Source: Pseudomonas asplenii
GTDB taxonomy: Bacteria > Pseudomonadota > Gammaproteobacteria > Pseudomonadales > Pseudomonadaceae
Reading direction: 5' to 3'
Assembly: GCF_900105475.1 (NCBI RefSeq)
Contig: NZ_LT629777.1
Span: 4,340,001-4,404,000 of the forward strand
DNA: 64,000 bases
Shown here one piece after another: positions 1 to 10,462 of the stretch. Position 1 is the first letter of the stretch, and each line of letters opens with the position of its first letter. A model generated the notes under the pieces. The model saw only the letters and a program-made list of their open reading frames with translations, was not told the origin of the DNA and searched no databases. The translations under genes were made by a program, and so were the position numbers.

Positions 1-1
1 C

Positions 2-1801
2 ACCGCCCAGGCGGCGGAGCTGGAACTGTCGCACTTCGCCGGCAGGGTGCCGGTGGAGATGCTCGGTGGTAACGCTTTCCCGCCGATCGGGCAACTGAAC
101 TTCCTGCTGACCCTGGCGCCCTATGGCTTCTACTGGTTCCTGCTGGCCTCGCAAACGCAACTGCCGGCCTGGCATGTGGCGTCGCCCCAGTGCATGCCGG
201 ACTTCACCACCCTGGTGTTGAAGAAACGCCTCGAGGAACTGCTCGAAGCCCCGGCCCGGTTCACCCTGGAGCAGACCTCGCTGCCCGAATGGCTGCCGAT
301 GCGGCGCTGGTTTGCCGACAAACAGGCGCCCATCGAACAGGTGCATATTGCTTATGGGCTGCGTTTTGGCGAAGCGCAGCAGCCGGTGTTGCTCAACGAA
401 GTCGAAGTCACCGTCGGCGGTCAGGTCAGTCGCTATCAGGTGCCGTTCGGCCTGCTCGCCGAAGAACAGATCAACGCCGCATTACCGCAGCAACTGGCCC
501 TGGCGCGGGTTCGTCGGGGACGGCAGGTGGGGTTGATCACCGATGCGTTCAGTCTCGACAGCTTTGTGCGTGCGGTGATTCAGGGGATGCAGGCGGGCAG
601 TGTGCTGAGCGGCGATGCGGCCGAACTGCATTTCCAGGCCAGCGCCGAGCTGCTGGCGCAGCCACTGCCGGCGGATGCCGAAGTGCGTTACCTGTCGGCC
701 GAGCAGTCCAACAGTTCGGTGGTGGTCGGTGAGCGGGTGATGCTCAAGCTGATCCGCAAGGTCAATGCCGGCATCCACCCGGAGCTGGAAATGAGTGCCT
801 ATCTGGGCGCTGCCGGCTTCCGCCATATTTCACCGTTACTCGGCTCGGTGGTGAGGCGCGATGCGTCTGGCGAGGAGAGTCTGCTGATGATTGCCCAAGG
901 CCTGCTGAACAACCAGGGCGATGCCTGGGTCTGGACCCAGAACAACCTGGAGCGGGCCATTCGTGACGAGCTGGCGGACGGGACGATGGAGCACGAGGTG
1001 TCCATCAATGCGCTCGATGAACTGGTGAGTTTTGCCGGCCTGCTCGGTCAGCGCCTCGGCGAAATGCATCAGGTGCTGGCCGCACCCACCGACAACCCGG
1101 ACTTCAGTGCCCAAGTCAGCACCGGCAAGGATGGGCAGGCGTGGGGCAAGCAGGTTGCCAGCCAAGTCACCCGCGCACTGCAATTGCTCGAACAGCACCA
1201 GGCCTCCTTGTCAGACGACGACCAGGCCCGTGTCGCACGGCTGGTCGCCAGCAAAAAAACCATCCTCGCCCATGTCCAGGCTCTGGCCGCCCAAGCGGTG
1301 GGTGGCTTGCGCATCCGGGTGCATGGCGATCTGCATCTGGGGCAGGTGCTGGTGGTGCAGGGTGATGCCTATCTGATCGATTTCGAGGGCGAACCGGCGC
1401 GTTCATTGCAGGAACGACGGAGCAAGCACAGTCCGTACAAGGACGTCAGCGGCGTGCTGCGTTCGTTCGACTATGCCGCAGCGATGGCCCTCGACAGTGC
1501 CCACAGCGTCGACTCATCCGAAGCGGCGCAGGCCGCGCTGATGCGGGTGACCGAGCGCTACCTGGAGAAATCGCGGCAGGCGTTTATCCAGGCATATGAG
1601 CGGGCAGCAGCTAGTCTTGCTCATGCATGGCAGGAACCCAAGGGCGCGCAGGCGGCCCTGGCCCTGTTCAGTCTGGAGAAGGCTGCCTATGAAATTGCCT
1701 ATGAGGCACAGAACCGTCCGACCTGGCTGCGGGTACCGCTGCAGGGCCTGGACCGGTTGTTGAATGAGGTGAAAACCTTGTCCGGTGGAGAGCAGTCATG
1801 A
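2..1801 (+). CDS. treS: Trehalose synthase-maltokinase fusion, C-terminal part (partial at 5' edge)
   Basis: The gene is open from the left edge of the window, so only the last 599 residues are visible. The first ~50 residues match the end of a trehalose synthase (GH13) barrel with the [12 protein letters not shown] and LAPYGFYWF stretches. The rest is a maltokinase (Pep2) domain: RWFADK near its start, the kinase-like [10 protein letters not shown] catalytic loop and the IDFEGEP metal-binding motif followed by [17 protein letters not shown]. The fusion would isomerise trehalose to maltose and phosphorylate it to maltose-1-phosphate, the substrate of GlgE, which would be expected just upstream outside the window. 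The stop overlaps the glgB start (ATGA), implying translational coupling. The identification is secure; the true start is not visible. Confidence 0.93.
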   Translation, partial: TAQAAELELSHFAGRVPVEMLGGNAFPPIGQLNFLLTLAPYGFYWFLLASQTQLPAWHVASPQCMPDFTTLVLKKRLEELLEAPARFTLEQTSLPEWLPMRRWFADKQAPIEQVHIAYGLRFGEAQQPVLLNEVEVTVGGQVSRYQVPFGLLAEEQINAALPQQLALARVRRGRQVGLITDAFSLDSFVRAVIQGMQAGSVLSGDAAELHFQASAELLAQPLPADAEVRYLSAEQSNSSVVVGERVMLKLIRKVNAGIHPELEMSAYLGAAGFRHISPLLGSVVRRDASGEESLLMIAQGLLNNQGDAWVWTQNNLERAIRDELADGTMEHEVSINALDELVSFAGLLGQRLGEMHQVLAAPTDNPDFSAQVSTGKDGQAWGKQVASQVTRALQLLEQHQASLSDDDQARVARLVASKKTILAHVQALAAQAVGGLRIRVHGDLHLGQVLVVQGDAYLIDFEGEPARSLQERRSKHSPYKDVSGVLRSFDYAAAMALDSAHSVDSSEAAQAALMRVTERYLEKSRQAFIQAYERAAASLAHAWQEPKGAQAALALFSLEKAAYEIAYEAQNRPTWLRVPLQGLDRLLNEVKTLSGGEQS

Positions 1802-4026
1802 GTTCAAGCAATGAACAAGGTCAATCCAGGGGCGGCCTGTTACCCGCCGCCCGCGATATCGAAGCGCTGGTGCGCGCCGAACACCCGGACCCGTTTGCCA
1901 TTCTGGGCCCCCATGACGACGGTGTCGGTGGACAGTTCATCCGGGCCTTCCTGCCCGGTGCCCTGAGCGTCGAGGCCCTGGCCCGAGACACTGGAGAGCT
2001 GCTCGGCCGCCTGGGTGAAACCGAGGTGCCGGGCTTGTATGCCGGCCGGTTCGAGACGCCGCAGCCTTATCGGTTGCGCATCCACTGGGCCGGTGGCGAG
2101 CAGGTGTGTGAAGACCCCTACAGCTTTGGTCCGTTGCTCGGCGAGATGGATCTCTATCTGTTCGCCGAGGGCAATCATCGCGACTTGAGCGCGTGTCTTG
2201 GTGCCCAGGTGACTCAGGTCGAGGGCATCGACGGCGTGCGTTTTGCCGTCTGGGCGCCGAATGCCCGACGGGTGTCGGTGGTCGGTGACTTCAACGGCTG
2301 GGATGGCCGACGCCATCCGATGCGCCTGCGCCATCCCAGCGGTGTCTGGGAAATCTTCATTCCCCGTTTGCAGCCGGGGGAGTCCTACAAGTACGAGATC
2401 CTCGGGGCGAATTCGATCCTGCCGCTCAAGTCCGACCCCGTGGCCCTGGCCACCCAACTGCCGCCGGACACCGCCTCGCGGGTGGCCGAGCCGTTGCGCG
2501 TCGATTGGCAGGACCAGGAGTGGATGCAGTCCCGGGCCGAGTGCCAGCGCGCGAATGCGCCGTTGTCGATCTACGAGCTGCATGCCGGTTCCTGGCAGTG
2601 TGAAACCGACGAAGCGGGCGAAGTGTCCCGCCAATATGGCTGGGGGGAACTGGCCGAGCGGTTGATTCCCTATGTGCAGCAGTTGGGGTTCACCCATATC
2701 GAGCTGATGCCGATCATGGAGCACCCTTTCGGTGGCTCATGGGGTTACCAGCCCCTGTCGCAGTTCGCACCGAGTGCCCGCTATGGCACGCCGCAAGCGT
2801 TCGCCGGTTTCGTCGATGCCTGCCACCGGGCCGGTATCGGCGTGATTCTCGACTGGGTACCGGCGCATTTCCCCACCGATGCCCATGGCCTGGCGCAGTT
2901 CGACGGCACGGCGCTGTATGAGTACGGCAACCCGCTGGAGGGTTTCCACCAGGACTGGGACACGCTGATCTACAACCTCGGGCGAACCGAGGTACACGGA
3001 TTCATGCTGGCCTCGGCCCTGCACTGGCTCAAGCACTTTCATATCGATGGCCTGCGGGTGGATGCGGTGGCATCGATGCTCTATCGCGACTATTCGCGCA
3101 AGACCGGCGAGTGGGTACCCAATCGCCACGGCGGCCGGGAAAACCTCGAAGCGATCGATTTCCTCCGGCATCTCAACGACGTGGTGGCCCTCGAGGCGCC
3201 GGGCGCACTGGTGATCGCCGAGGAGTCGACGGCCTGGCCGGGCGTCAGCCAGAGCACCGAGCAGGGCGGCCTGGGGTTCGCCTACAAGTGGAACATGGGC
3301 TGGATGCATGACTCGCTGCACTACATCCAACAGGATCCGGTGTACCGCGGCCATCATCACAACGAACTGAGTTTCGGCCTGGTCTATGCCTGGTCCGAGC
3401 GCTTCATCCTGCCGATCTCCCACGATGAAGTGGTGCACGGCAAGCACTCGCTGATCGACAAGATGCCGGGCGACCGCTGGCAGAAGTTCGCCAACCTGCG
3501 GGCTTACCTGAGTTTCATGTGGGCGCATCCGGGCAAGAAGCTGCTGTTCATGGGCTGCGAGTTCGGCCAGTGGCGCGAATGGAACCATGACCGGCAACTG
3601 GACTGGTACCTGCTGCAGTACTCCGAGCACCTGGGGGTGCAGAAGCTGGTGAGCGACCTGAATCAGCTGTATCGCCAGGAACCGGCGCTGCACGAGCAGG
3701 ACGATGCGCCTCAGGGATTCCAGTGGCTGATCGGCGATGATGCGAGCAACAGCGTCTACGCCTGGTTGCGCTGGAGCCGCCAGGGCCGGCCGTTGCTGGT
3801 GGTCGCCAACTTCACGCCGGTGCCTCGGGAAAGCTACCGGATCGGCGTGCCGTTCGGCGGGCAGTGGCAGGAGGTGATCAACAGCGATGCGGCGATCTAT
3901 GCCGGTTCCAACTATGGCAATGGCGGCGGGGCGTTCACTGATGACATTGCCAGCCATGGGCAGGCCACCTCACTGGTGCTGAACTTGCCGCCGCTGGCCG
4001 TGCTGATGCTGCAGCCGGTCGCCTAG
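1798..4026 (+). CDS. glgB: 1,4-alpha-glucan branching enzyme
   Basis: A 742-residue GH13 branching enzyme of normal family length. An N-terminal domain of ~100 residues is followed by a CBM48 domain ([22 protein letters not shown], ~150-240) and the catalytic barrel. Visible catalytic regions are [17 protein letters not shown], the nucleophile stretch [17 protein letters not shown], the acid/base stretch [13 protein letters not shown] and [11 protein letters not shown]. It introduces alpha-1,6 branches into linear glucan. It overlaps treS by four bases and is presumably co-transcribed with it, so branching is tied to trehalose-derived glucan made by GlgE as well as to GlgA product. Its 3' end faces the convergent PIG-L gene across a REP-like hairpin. 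Confidence 0.97.
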   Translation: MSSSNEQGQSRGGLLPAARDIEALVRAEHPDPFAILGPHDDGVGGQFIRAFLPGALSVEALARDTGELLGRLGETEVPGLYAGRFETPQPYRLRIHWAGGEQVCEDPYSFGPLLGEMDLYLFAEGNHRDLSACLGAQVTQVEGIDGVRFAVWAPNARRVSVVGDFNGWDGRRHPMRLRHPSGVWEIFIPRLQPGESYKYEILGANSILPLKSDPVALATQLPPDTASRVAEPLRVDWQDQEWMQSRAECQRANAPLSIYELHAGSWQCETDEAGEVSRQYGWGELAERLIPYVQQLGFTHIELMPIMEHPFGGSWGYQPLSQFAPSARYGTPQAFAGFVDACHRAGIGVILDWVPAHFPTDAHGLAQFDGTALYEYGNPLEGFHQDWDTLIYNLGRTEVHGFMLASALHWLKHFHIDGLRVDAVASMLYRDYSRKTGEWVPNRHGGRENLEAIDFLRHLNDVVALEAPGALVIAEESTAWPGVSQSTEQGGLGFAYKWNMGWMHDSLHYIQQDPVYRGHHHNELSFGLVYAWSERFILPISHDEVVHGKHSLIDKMPGDRWQKFANLRAYLSFMWAHPGKKLLFMGCEFGQWREWNHDRQLDWYLLQYSEHLGVQKLVSDLNQLYRQEPALHEQDDAPQGFQWLIGDDASNSVYAWLRWSRQGRPLLVVANFTPVPRESYRIGVPFGGQWQEVINSDAAIYAGSNYGNGGGAFTDDIASHGQATSLVLNLPPLAVLMLQPVA

Positions 4027-4054
4027 TTCTGGAAAAGTTGGCGTGACTGCAGGC

Positions 4055-4121
4055 GTCGGATTTATCCGCGAAAACGCTGGTGAACCCACCCGCAAGCTTC
4101 GCGGATAGATCCGGCGCCGAC
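4055..4121. repeat. REP-like inverted pair between convergent genes
   Basis: Between the glgB stop and the convergent deacetylase gene, a GTCGGATTTATCCGCGAA arm is followed after a short spacer by its near complement TTCGCGGATAGATCCGGC. The arrangement (two inverted GC-rich arms in a short intergenic gap between converging 3' ends) matches Pseudomonas REP/REPIN elements, which are spread by RAYT transposases and can protect or terminate transcripts. No RAYT gene or second copy was found in this window. Confidence 0.6.
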
Positions 4122-4149
4122 AGTGTTTACCGTTCCAGATGCACGGTCA

Positions 4150-4908
4150 TCAGATGAACACCATTTCAAAAGGCTGCCGCGCCTGTTCGATCAGATTGGG
4201 CTGCAGGATCGCGGGGATACCGTTTTCCGGATCGCCCTGCAACTGGCTGTGAAAGGCATGCAGTGCGTGCAGCTTGCGCGCCACGCCCCAGGTGTTCAGG
4301 CGTATCTTGCGGGCCCGGTGCCAGGGGATCAGGTATTCGTCGCGCAACGGACGGAACCAGCTCCAGACCGGCAGTTCGATCAGGCGTGCGCCGCTGTCGG
4401 CACAGGCCTTGGCGCTGGTGCGGCCTACCGAGTCATGGTCGCTGTCACCATCCTCGCGCCAGGTGGTGAAGACCACGTCGCCAGGGCGCAGATAACGCCG
4501 CAGGTAGTGGTATATCGCATCCTCCTGCTGCTCCAGCGCATGATGCCGAAAGCCGCCACGAATCCACTTCAGGCAGTGCAGCTCGATGCCCAGGCGGCGT
4601 AATGCTTCGGCGGTTTCCTGGGGGCAGACCACGCTCAGACGTTGTTGCGACCAGCGCTGGGAGCCTTGATACAGCGCGCTGCCATCGGTCAGTGAGATCA
4701 GTTGCAGGGGATGCCCGAGGGTCGAGAGCATCTGCAGCACACCGCCACAGGCGTGGATTTCATCGCCGGGATGCGGAGCGATGACAACGACCCGGCCGCC
4801 CGGTTTGACCAGGCGGTTGATGTTCAGGCAGGGCACCCTGGCCAACTGTTGGGAACCGCTCCAGATAGGCGGCGCAACCTCTCTGCGGGCTGCGGATTGA
4901 TGTTTCAT
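4150..4908 (-). CDS. PIG-L family deacetylase
   Basis: A 252-residue LmbE/PIG-L type zinc-dependent N-deacetylase. The metal-binding signature appears as VIAPHPGDE near residue 45 (family consensus PHPDDE; here the first D is G but the coordinating H and second D remain), and the second ligand region is DSDHDSVGR. The family removes acetyl groups from N-acetylglucosamine-type sugars; the substrate here is unknown. The ATG at 4908 is preferred over an upstream GTG because AAGGA lies 10 bases before it, while it almost abuts the GTG. It is inserted between glgB and glgX and points the same way as glgX, so it may act on a modified sugar linked to this cluster, but that is inference. Confidence 0.82.
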   Translation of the reverse strand: MKHQSAARREVAPPIWSGSQQLARVPCLNINRLVKPGGRVVVIAPHPGDEIHACGGVLQMLSTLGHPLQLISLTDGSALYQGSQRWSQQRLSVVCPQETAEALRRLGIELHCLKWIRGGFRHHALEQQEDAIYHYLRRYLRPGDVVFTTWREDGDSDHDSVGRTSAKACADSGARLIELPVWSWFRPLRDEYLIPWHRARKIRLNTWGVARKLHALHAFHSQLQGDPENGIPAILQPNLIEQARQPFEMVFI

Positions 4909-5060
4909 AGGGTCCACGTCCTTGTGTGGGGAGTTTGTGCACGGGCGTGGGGAGCGCGGGTGCGGGCGCCTCGATCCTGAGGCGCTGTCTACCAGTATCG
5001 CTCATGTTGTCCGAAATGCGACTTTTATCGTCGCGTCGTGACTCTATTGTCCCTGGATCG

Positions 5061-7208
5061 CTACGCGTCGCGATGCAGTTCGAACAGCACCAGCGAACGC
5101 CCGGTCACGGTGTACTCGCGGTTGAAGTCAAACCGCTCCAGCCCCTTGATCTGTGTGTCGTTGGTGTCGAGCATGCAGCTCCAGTACTGGCCCTGGGGCA
5201 CGGGCGGCAGGCGGAAGTTGACGCCGTCATGGTGAGCGTTGACCACGATCAGCAAGGTGGCATCGGCCCCGGTGCGGCGCAGGCCGGAAACCTGGGCCCG
5301 ACCGTCGAGCAGAATGCCCAGGCAGCGGCCGTGAGTGTCGTGCCACTGCTCGGTGGTCATCTCGTTGCCGTCCGGGCTCAACCAGGTAACGTCCTTGACC
5401 CCCAGTTCCTCGTTGTAGCGGCCCACCAGGAAACGTCCGCGGCGCAGAATCGGGTAGGCCAGCCGCAGCTTGACCAGACGTTTGACGAAGGCGAGCAGGG
5501 AACGTCCGTCATCGTCCAGGTCCCAGTTGACCCAGCCGATTTCGCTGTCCTGGCAGTAGGCGTTGTTGTTGCCGTGCTGGGTGCGGGCGAATTCGTCGCC
5601 GGCCACGATCATCGGCGTGCCCTGGGCCAGCAGCAGGGTGGCGAAGAAGTTGCGCATCTGCCGCAGGCGCAGGGCATTGATCGCCGGGTCGTCGGTAGGG
5701 CCTTCGACACCGTGGTTCCAGGACAGATTGTTATTGCTGCCGTCCTGGTTGTTCTCGTCGTTGGCCTCGTTGTGCTTGTCGTTGTACGACACCAGGTCGT
5801 GCAGGGTGAAACCGTCGTGGGCGGTGATGAAGTTGATCGAGGTATAGGGCCGTCGGCCGCGCTGGTTGAACATCTCGCCGGAGGCGGTCATGCGTGCGGC
5901 GAAGTCGGCGAGCTGGCCGTCGTCGCCTTTCCAGAAGGCGCGCACGGTGTCGCGAAAGCGATCGTTCCACTCGGCCCAGCCGGGCGGGAACCCTCCGACC
6001 TGGTAGCCACCGGGGCCACAGTCCCAGGGTTCGGCGATCAGCTTGACCTGGCGCAGCACCGGGTCCTGGCGACAGGCGACGAGGAAACTGTGGCGTTCGT
6101 CGAAGCCGTGGTGATAACGCCCGAGGATGGTCGCCAGGTCGAAGCGGAAACCGTCCACGTGCATTTCCGTGGCCCAGTAGCGCAGGGAGTCGGTGACCAT
6201 CTGCAGCACGCACGGGTGGCTCAGGTCGAGGGTATTGCCGGTGCCCGAATCGTTGATGTAAAAGCGCTTGTCGTCGGGCATCAGCCGGTAGTAGGAGGCG
6301 TTGTCGATGCCGCGCATGGACAGCGTCGGTCCCTGTTCGTTGCCTTCGGCGGTGTGGTTGTAGACCACGTCGAGGATCACTTCCAGGCCGGCTTCGTGCA
6401 GGTGCGCGACGGTTTCCTTGAACTCGGCGATCTTGCCGCTGGCCAGGTAGCGAGGATCGGGGGCGAAAAAGGCAATGCTGTTGTAGCCCCAGTAGTTGGT
6501 CATGCCCTTTTGCAACAGGTGCTGGTCGTTGACGAAGGCGTGGATCGGCAGCAGTTCGACCGAGGACACCCCCAGGCCGCGGATATGCTCTACCACTTCC
6601 TCGACCATCAGCCCGGCGAAGGTACCGCGCAGTGCCTCGGGAACGGCGGGGTGGCGCATGCTGATCCCGCGCACATGGGTTTCATAGAGGAGCGTGCGTT
6701 CCCACGGCACATTGACCTGTTGGTCGCGGCCCCAGGTGTGGGCCGGATCGATGACCTTGCTCTTGGGCACGAACGGCGCACTGTCACGCTCGTCGAAACT
6801 GAGGTCGCCGTCGGGGTGGCCGATGGTGTAGCCGAACAGCGCTTCGGACCACTTCAGTTCACCGACCAACTGCTTGGCATAGGGGTCGATCAACAACTTG
6901 TTGGGGTTGAAACGATGACCGTTGCCCGGATCGTAAGGGCCATGCACGCGATAGCCGTAGATCAGTCCGGGATGGGCGTCGGGCAGGTAGCCATGGTAGA
7001 TCTCATCGGTGTACTCGGGCAGTTCGATACGTTCCAGCTCGACCTCGCCGCTGGCATCGAACAGGCACAGTTCGACCTTGGTGGCATGCGCGGAAAACAG
7101 CGCGAAGTTGACCCCCAGACCATCCCAGGTGGCACCGAGCGGAAAGGGCAGGCCCTCGCGGATACGCGAGGTCTGGGCGCTGGGCTTGTGGTGCTTTGGT
7201 TTGCTCAT
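5061..7208 (-). CDS. glgX: Glycogen debranching enzyme (isoamylase type)
   Basis: A 715-residue GH13_11 protein. An N-terminal CBM48 domain (LPFPLGATWDGLGVNFALFS) precedes the barrel with VILDVVYNHTAEG, the nucleophile region HVDGFRFDLATILGR, LIAEPWDCGPGGYQVG and FITAHDGFTLHDLVSYNDKHN, the last typical of GlgX. It hydrolyses alpha-1,6 branches of phosphorylase-trimmed glycogen. A GGAG ribosome-binding site lies just upstream of the ATG. It is the last trehalose/glycogen enzyme gene of the - strand series; a gap of about 200 bases separates it from the DUF2934 gene, so it may have its own promoter. Confidence 0.96.
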   Translation of the reverse strand: MSKPKHHKPSAQTSRIREGLPFPLGATWDGLGVNFALFSAHATKVELCLFDASGEVELERIELPEYTDEIYHGYLPDAHPGLIYGYRVHGPYDPGNGHRFNPNKLLIDPYAKQLVGELKWSEALFGYTIGHPDGDLSFDERDSAPFVPKSKVIDPAHTWGRDQQVNVPWERTLLYETHVRGISMRHPAVPEALRGTFAGLMVEEVVEHIRGLGVSSVELLPIHAFVNDQHLLQKGMTNYWGYNSIAFFAPDPRYLASGKIAEFKETVAHLHEAGLEVILDVVYNHTAEGNEQGPTLSMRGIDNASYYRLMPDDKRFYINDSGTGNTLDLSHPCVLQMVTDSLRYWATEMHVDGFRFDLATILGRYHHGFDERHSFLVACRQDPVLRQVKLIAEPWDCGPGGYQVGGFPPGWAEWNDRFRDTVRAFWKGDDGQLADFAARMTASGEMFNQRGRRPYTSINFITAHDGFTLHDLVSYNDKHNEANDENNQDGSNNNLSWNHGVEGPTDDPAINALRLRQMRNFFATLLLAQGTPMIVAGDEFARTQHGNNNAYCQDSEIGWVNWDLDDDGRSLLAFVKRLVKLRLAYPILRRGRFLVGRYNEELGVKDVTWLSPDGNEMTTEQWHDTHGRCLGILLDGRAQVSGLRRTGADATLLIVVNAHHDGVNFRLPPVPQGQYWSCMLDTNDTQIKGLERFDFNREYTVTGRSLVLFELHRDA

Positions 7209-7410
7209 AGGTGCTCCTGCTGTGGAGAGGCATTCCTCCCATTACCCTGACTTCCCTTGGCCCCTTGTGTGGCCGCTTTGTGTGGCCCCTTTGTGGGTGC
7301 CGGCGTGCTGGCGGTTGCAATATGACAGTCGACATCTTCAATGCCTGACACACCACTACGGCCAGCAGACCTGCTCCCAAAAGCTCGGGCGGTGTTCCTT
7401 TGCGGTCGCT

Positions 7411-7698
7411 TCAGTTGGCGGCCGGCTTGCGCGGTGCCCGAGGTTTCCTGGTGGCCGGTTCCACCGCCTTGGCCTCAACCGGCTTGACAGTGGTTTTTGC
7501 CGGGCTCTTGGCAGCCGGTTTGGCGGCGCTGGCCTTGGGTTTGGCCTTGGCGCTGGCCGGTCGGCTCGGCGCCAGGGCTTCGGCCTCGGCCAGCTTGCGG
7601 GCCATCTCCCAGTGGCGCTCTTCATGGCCGTCGGGACGGCCCTCCGATTCCCAGATCTGATAGGCAAACTCACGGATGCGTTTTTCGTCGGTACTCAT
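7411..7698 (-). CDS. DUF2934 domain protein with Ala/Lys/Pro-rich tail
   Basis: A small 95-residue protein. Residues ~3-40 (EKRIREFAYQIWESEGRPDG, then HEERHWEMA) are the DUF2934 motif, a short helical domain of unknown role; the rest is a low-complexity basic tail rich in A, K and P (AKAKPKASAAKPAAKS), reminiscent of histone H1-like tails. The start at 7698 is chosen because AGGAG sits 7 bases upstream; the open frame extends further up into treY but that would lack a site. It lies 22 bases after treY and a DUF2934 gene is a regular member of this Pseudomonas cluster. Function unknown. Confidence 0.85.
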   Translation of the reverse strand: MSTDEKRIREFAYQIWESEGRPDGHEERHWEMARKLAEAEALAPSRPASAKAKPKASAAKPAAKSPAKTTVKPVEAKAVEPATRKPRAPRKPAAN

Positions 7699-7720
7699 CG
7701 CCATGCTCCTGAACGGACAC

Positions 7721-10462
7721 TCAAATTTGGATAAACAGATTGACCGGGAAGTCTCCCAGGGCGTCACCGACCATCAGCTCTTCATGGGGTGTGACTGCAC
7801 CTGCGTAAAAAAGTCCCTTTAATTTGCCGAGCGGGGTGTCGAGCGGCAGTTTGATGCGGGTATCGCCCCAAGCGGCGGGGGCAACCCAGGGTCGACCGTT
7901 CTCGCCAAGCAAACCTTGCGCCAGCCTTGGGATCACCACGATGGCCTGTTGTGTCGCATTGCGCCGACTGAAGGCCAAGACGTTGGCGGCGTGTTCGCCG
8001 CAGACTTGCAGGGGCTGGTAGTCGCCACGACGAAACAGCTCGGTGTGCTGTGCCCGTACGGCCAGCGTGCGGGCAATCAGCGCTTGCTTGATCCGTCCGC
8101 TGCGCCAGTCGTCGATCAGTTCGGTTGGTGTGACGGGGGGCAGCAACGCTTGCTGCCGGGCGCCGAAATCCACCGGGCGACGGTTGTCCGGGTCGACCAG
8201 GCTGAAGTCCCAGAACTCGTTGCCCTGGTACAGATCCGGCAGACCGGGCACGGTCATGCGCAGCAGGCATTGGGCCAGGCTATTGAGGGCCCCGGCTGGG
8301 GCAATGACCCGCACCGCCGTGGCGATGGCAGTGCGCAGCGCCAGTCCTTCGGGCGTGAGCAGCAGTGTCTGGATAAAGTCATGGCAGGCGCTTTCATAGG
8401 CCTCGTTCGGCGCACTCCAGCTGCTGTGCAGTTTGGCCTCGCGCAGGGCCTTGCGCTGCCATTGGCCAAGGCGTTCGGCGTAGTCACGCAGGGCGGCCTG
8501 ATCGTCGACGGCCAGGTCCAGCGGCCAACTGCCCAGCAGGCTCTGGTAGAGCATCAGTTCATCGCCGGCCGAAGGGGCATCCGGGCGACTGCGCAGCGCT
8601 GTGGCCAGCTCGCGCCAGTGTTCGACCCAGTTGGCGTATGTCGAACTGCACTCACTCAATACCGCCAGGCGTGCCCGGCTGTCCTCACCGCGCTTGTGGT
8701 CATGGGTGGCGGTGGTCAGCAGGTTGTCGGGGAAGGCTTCCAGGCGCTGTCGGTTGGCCTGATGGAAGTCGGCCACGGGGGCACTGAACTGTTCGCTGGA
8801 AAAGCCGACGTCGTTGCGTGAAAGCAGCACCGCCGAGCGATAGAACGCGGTGTCTTCCACGGCCTTGGCGGCGGTTGGCGAGGTCAACTGCTGGAAACGC
8901 ACGCAGGCATGCTTGAGCAACTTGCGCTCGCGTCCCGGCGCGCGCTGACGCCAGGGCTGGCCGCCCAGCCATTGCTGCAGATAGTCGAGCACCGGCCAGT
9001 CGGCTTCGCCCAGAGTCGTGCGGGCACCGGCCAGCGCCTGCTGGAAGAACGCTTCATCTTCGGCGGGGCGGCCACAGGCATTGATATAGGTGCGGTACAC
9101 CGGGAAGTGCACGATCAGTTCCTGCAACGCGCGGCGGATCGCGCCGAGGGTCAGGTCGCGGCTCATGACGTTGTCGCGGGCGACCTGCAGCAGCGCCTGG
9201 GCAACGCTCTCGAAGTCGCCGGCCAGCGAACCGTTGAGCATCTGCTGGCGCGCCAGCCGGGCCTCCTCGGCGAACACGGCGGGCCGTTCGCTGAGGCGGC
9301 TCCAGAGTGCGGCCAAGGGGGCGGCGCCTTGGGGATCGTGCTGCAGCAGCGAGAGCTGGTTCATGAACTCATAGCCGGTGGTGCCATCGACCCGCCAGTC
9401 GCGGTGCAACTGCTCGCCCTGGCCGAGGATCTTCTCGACGTAGATCGGCAGATGGCGTCCCGGTGCCAGCGCATCGACCCGCCGCCGCAGCCGGCGGCAG
9501 TAGCCGCGAGGATCGGCCAGGCCGTCGACATGATCGATGCGCAGGCCGTCGACCAGGCCTTCGTCGATCAACTGGAAGATCTTCTGGTGGGTGGCTTCGA
9601 ACACCGCCGGACGCTCGACGCGCAAGCCGCCCAGTTCGTTGACATCGAAAAAGCGTCGCCAGTTGATGTCGTCGCCGGCCGTACGCCAACTGGCGAGCCG
9701 GTAGTGCTGGCGTTCGAGCAGTCGGTGCAGGCGTTCGAAACCTTCTGGCTCACGGCCGTCGTAACGCTGCAGGCTGGCCTGGATAACCGCATGGCAGTCG
9801 ACCCGGTTGGCCAGTTCGACCCGCAGTTGCCGGGCCCGGGTGTAGGCGTCGGGCAGGGTGTTGAGGGCCTTGAAACGCGCGGCCAGATCGTCCAGTTCCG
9901 GCAGGTCGGCGAGAATCTGCCCATAGTCCCGGGGGCAGATCGGAAAGTGGTGCTGGTAATGCTCGACGTGGAAGCCGCCGCGCTCGGCATCGAAGTGCAG
10001 CGCCACCGTGCCGTCCTGCAGGGCGGCTCCGTAGTCGCTCCCGAGAAACGGCATCAGCAGTTGACCTTCAAGCAGCGGGTCAGGCGAATGCCACTGGATA
10101 TCGAAGAACTCACCGTAGGGACTGCGCCGGCCCCATTCCAGCAGGTCGAGCCACCAGGGGTTGTCGGCGCCACCGACGGCCATGTGATTGGAGACGATAT
10201 CCAGGATCAGGCCCATGCCATGTTCGCGCAGGGCCGCCACCAGCCGCCGCAGGGCCGGCTCGCCACCCAGTTCCGGGTTCACCCGGGTCGGGTCGACCAC
10301 GTCGTAGCCGTGCATCGATCCGGCCCGCGCGCAGAGCAGGGGTGAGGCGTAGAGATGACTGATGCCCAGCCGGGCGTAATAGGGTACCCATTCGATGGCG
10401 GCATCCAGCGGGAAACCCTTGTGCAATTGCAGGCGCAGCGTGGCGCGTACGACATTCTTCAT
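7721..10462 (-). CDS. treY: Maltooligosyl trehalose synthase
   Basis: A 913-residue GH13_26 protein. It shows the family start LRLQLHKGFPLDAA and SHLYASPLL, then ILDIVSNHMAVGG, the nucleophile region GLRIDHVDGLADPRGY, the acid/base region IYVEKILGQGE and TATHDHKRGEDSRAR. It converts the reducing end of a maltooligosaccharide to a trehalosyl unit, which TreZ then releases. Its ATG overlaps the malQ stop (ATGA), and TreZ is two genes upstream, so TreZ-MalQ-TreY form one translationally coupled unit. Confidence 0.96.
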   Translation of the reverse strand: MKNVVRATLRLQLHKGFPLDAAIEWVPYYARLGISHLYASPLLCARAGSMHGYDVVDPTRVNPELGGEPALRRLVAALREHGMGLILDIVSNHMAVGGADNPWWLDLLEWGRRSPYGEFFDIQWHSPDPLLEGQLLMPFLGSDYGAALQDGTVALHFDAERGGFHVEHYQHHFPICPRDYGQILADLPELDDLAARFKALNTLPDAYTRARQLRVELANRVDCHAVIQASLQRYDGREPEGFERLHRLLERQHYRLASWRTAGDDINWRRFFDVNELGGLRVERPAVFEATHQKIFQLIDEGLVDGLRIDHVDGLADPRGYCRRLRRRVDALAPGRHLPIYVEKILGQGEQLHRDWRVDGTTGYEFMNQLSLLQHDPQGAAPLAALWSRLSERPAVFAEEARLARQQMLNGSLAGDFESVAQALLQVARDNVMSRDLTLGAIRRALQELIVHFPVYRTYINACGRPAEDEAFFQQALAGARTTLGEADWPVLDYLQQWLGGQPWRQRAPGRERKLLKHACVRFQQLTSPTAAKAVEDTAFYRSAVLLSRNDVGFSSEQFSAPVADFHQANRQRLEAFPDNLLTTATHDHKRGEDSRARLAVLSECSSTYANWVEHWRELATALRSRPDAPSAGDELMLYQSLLGSWPLDLAVDDQAALRDYAERLGQWQRKALREAKLHSSWSAPNEAYESACHDFIQTLLLTPEGLALRTAIATAVRVIAPAGALNSLAQCLLRMTVPGLPDLYQGNEFWDFSLVDPDNRRPVDFGARQQALLPPVTPTELIDDWRSGRIKQALIARTLAVRAQHTELFRRGDYQPLQVCGEHAANVLAFSRRNATQQAIVVIPRLAQGLLGENGRPWVAPAAWGDTRIKLPLDTPLGKLKGLFYAGAVTPHEELMVGDALGDFPVNLFIQI

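Noticed and set aside
4926..7250. A 774-codon open frame on the + strand opposite glgX
   Set aside because: It mirrors glgX codon structure, is Val/Gly/Ala/Gln-rich and has no family resemblance; it is a GC-rich antisense shadow.
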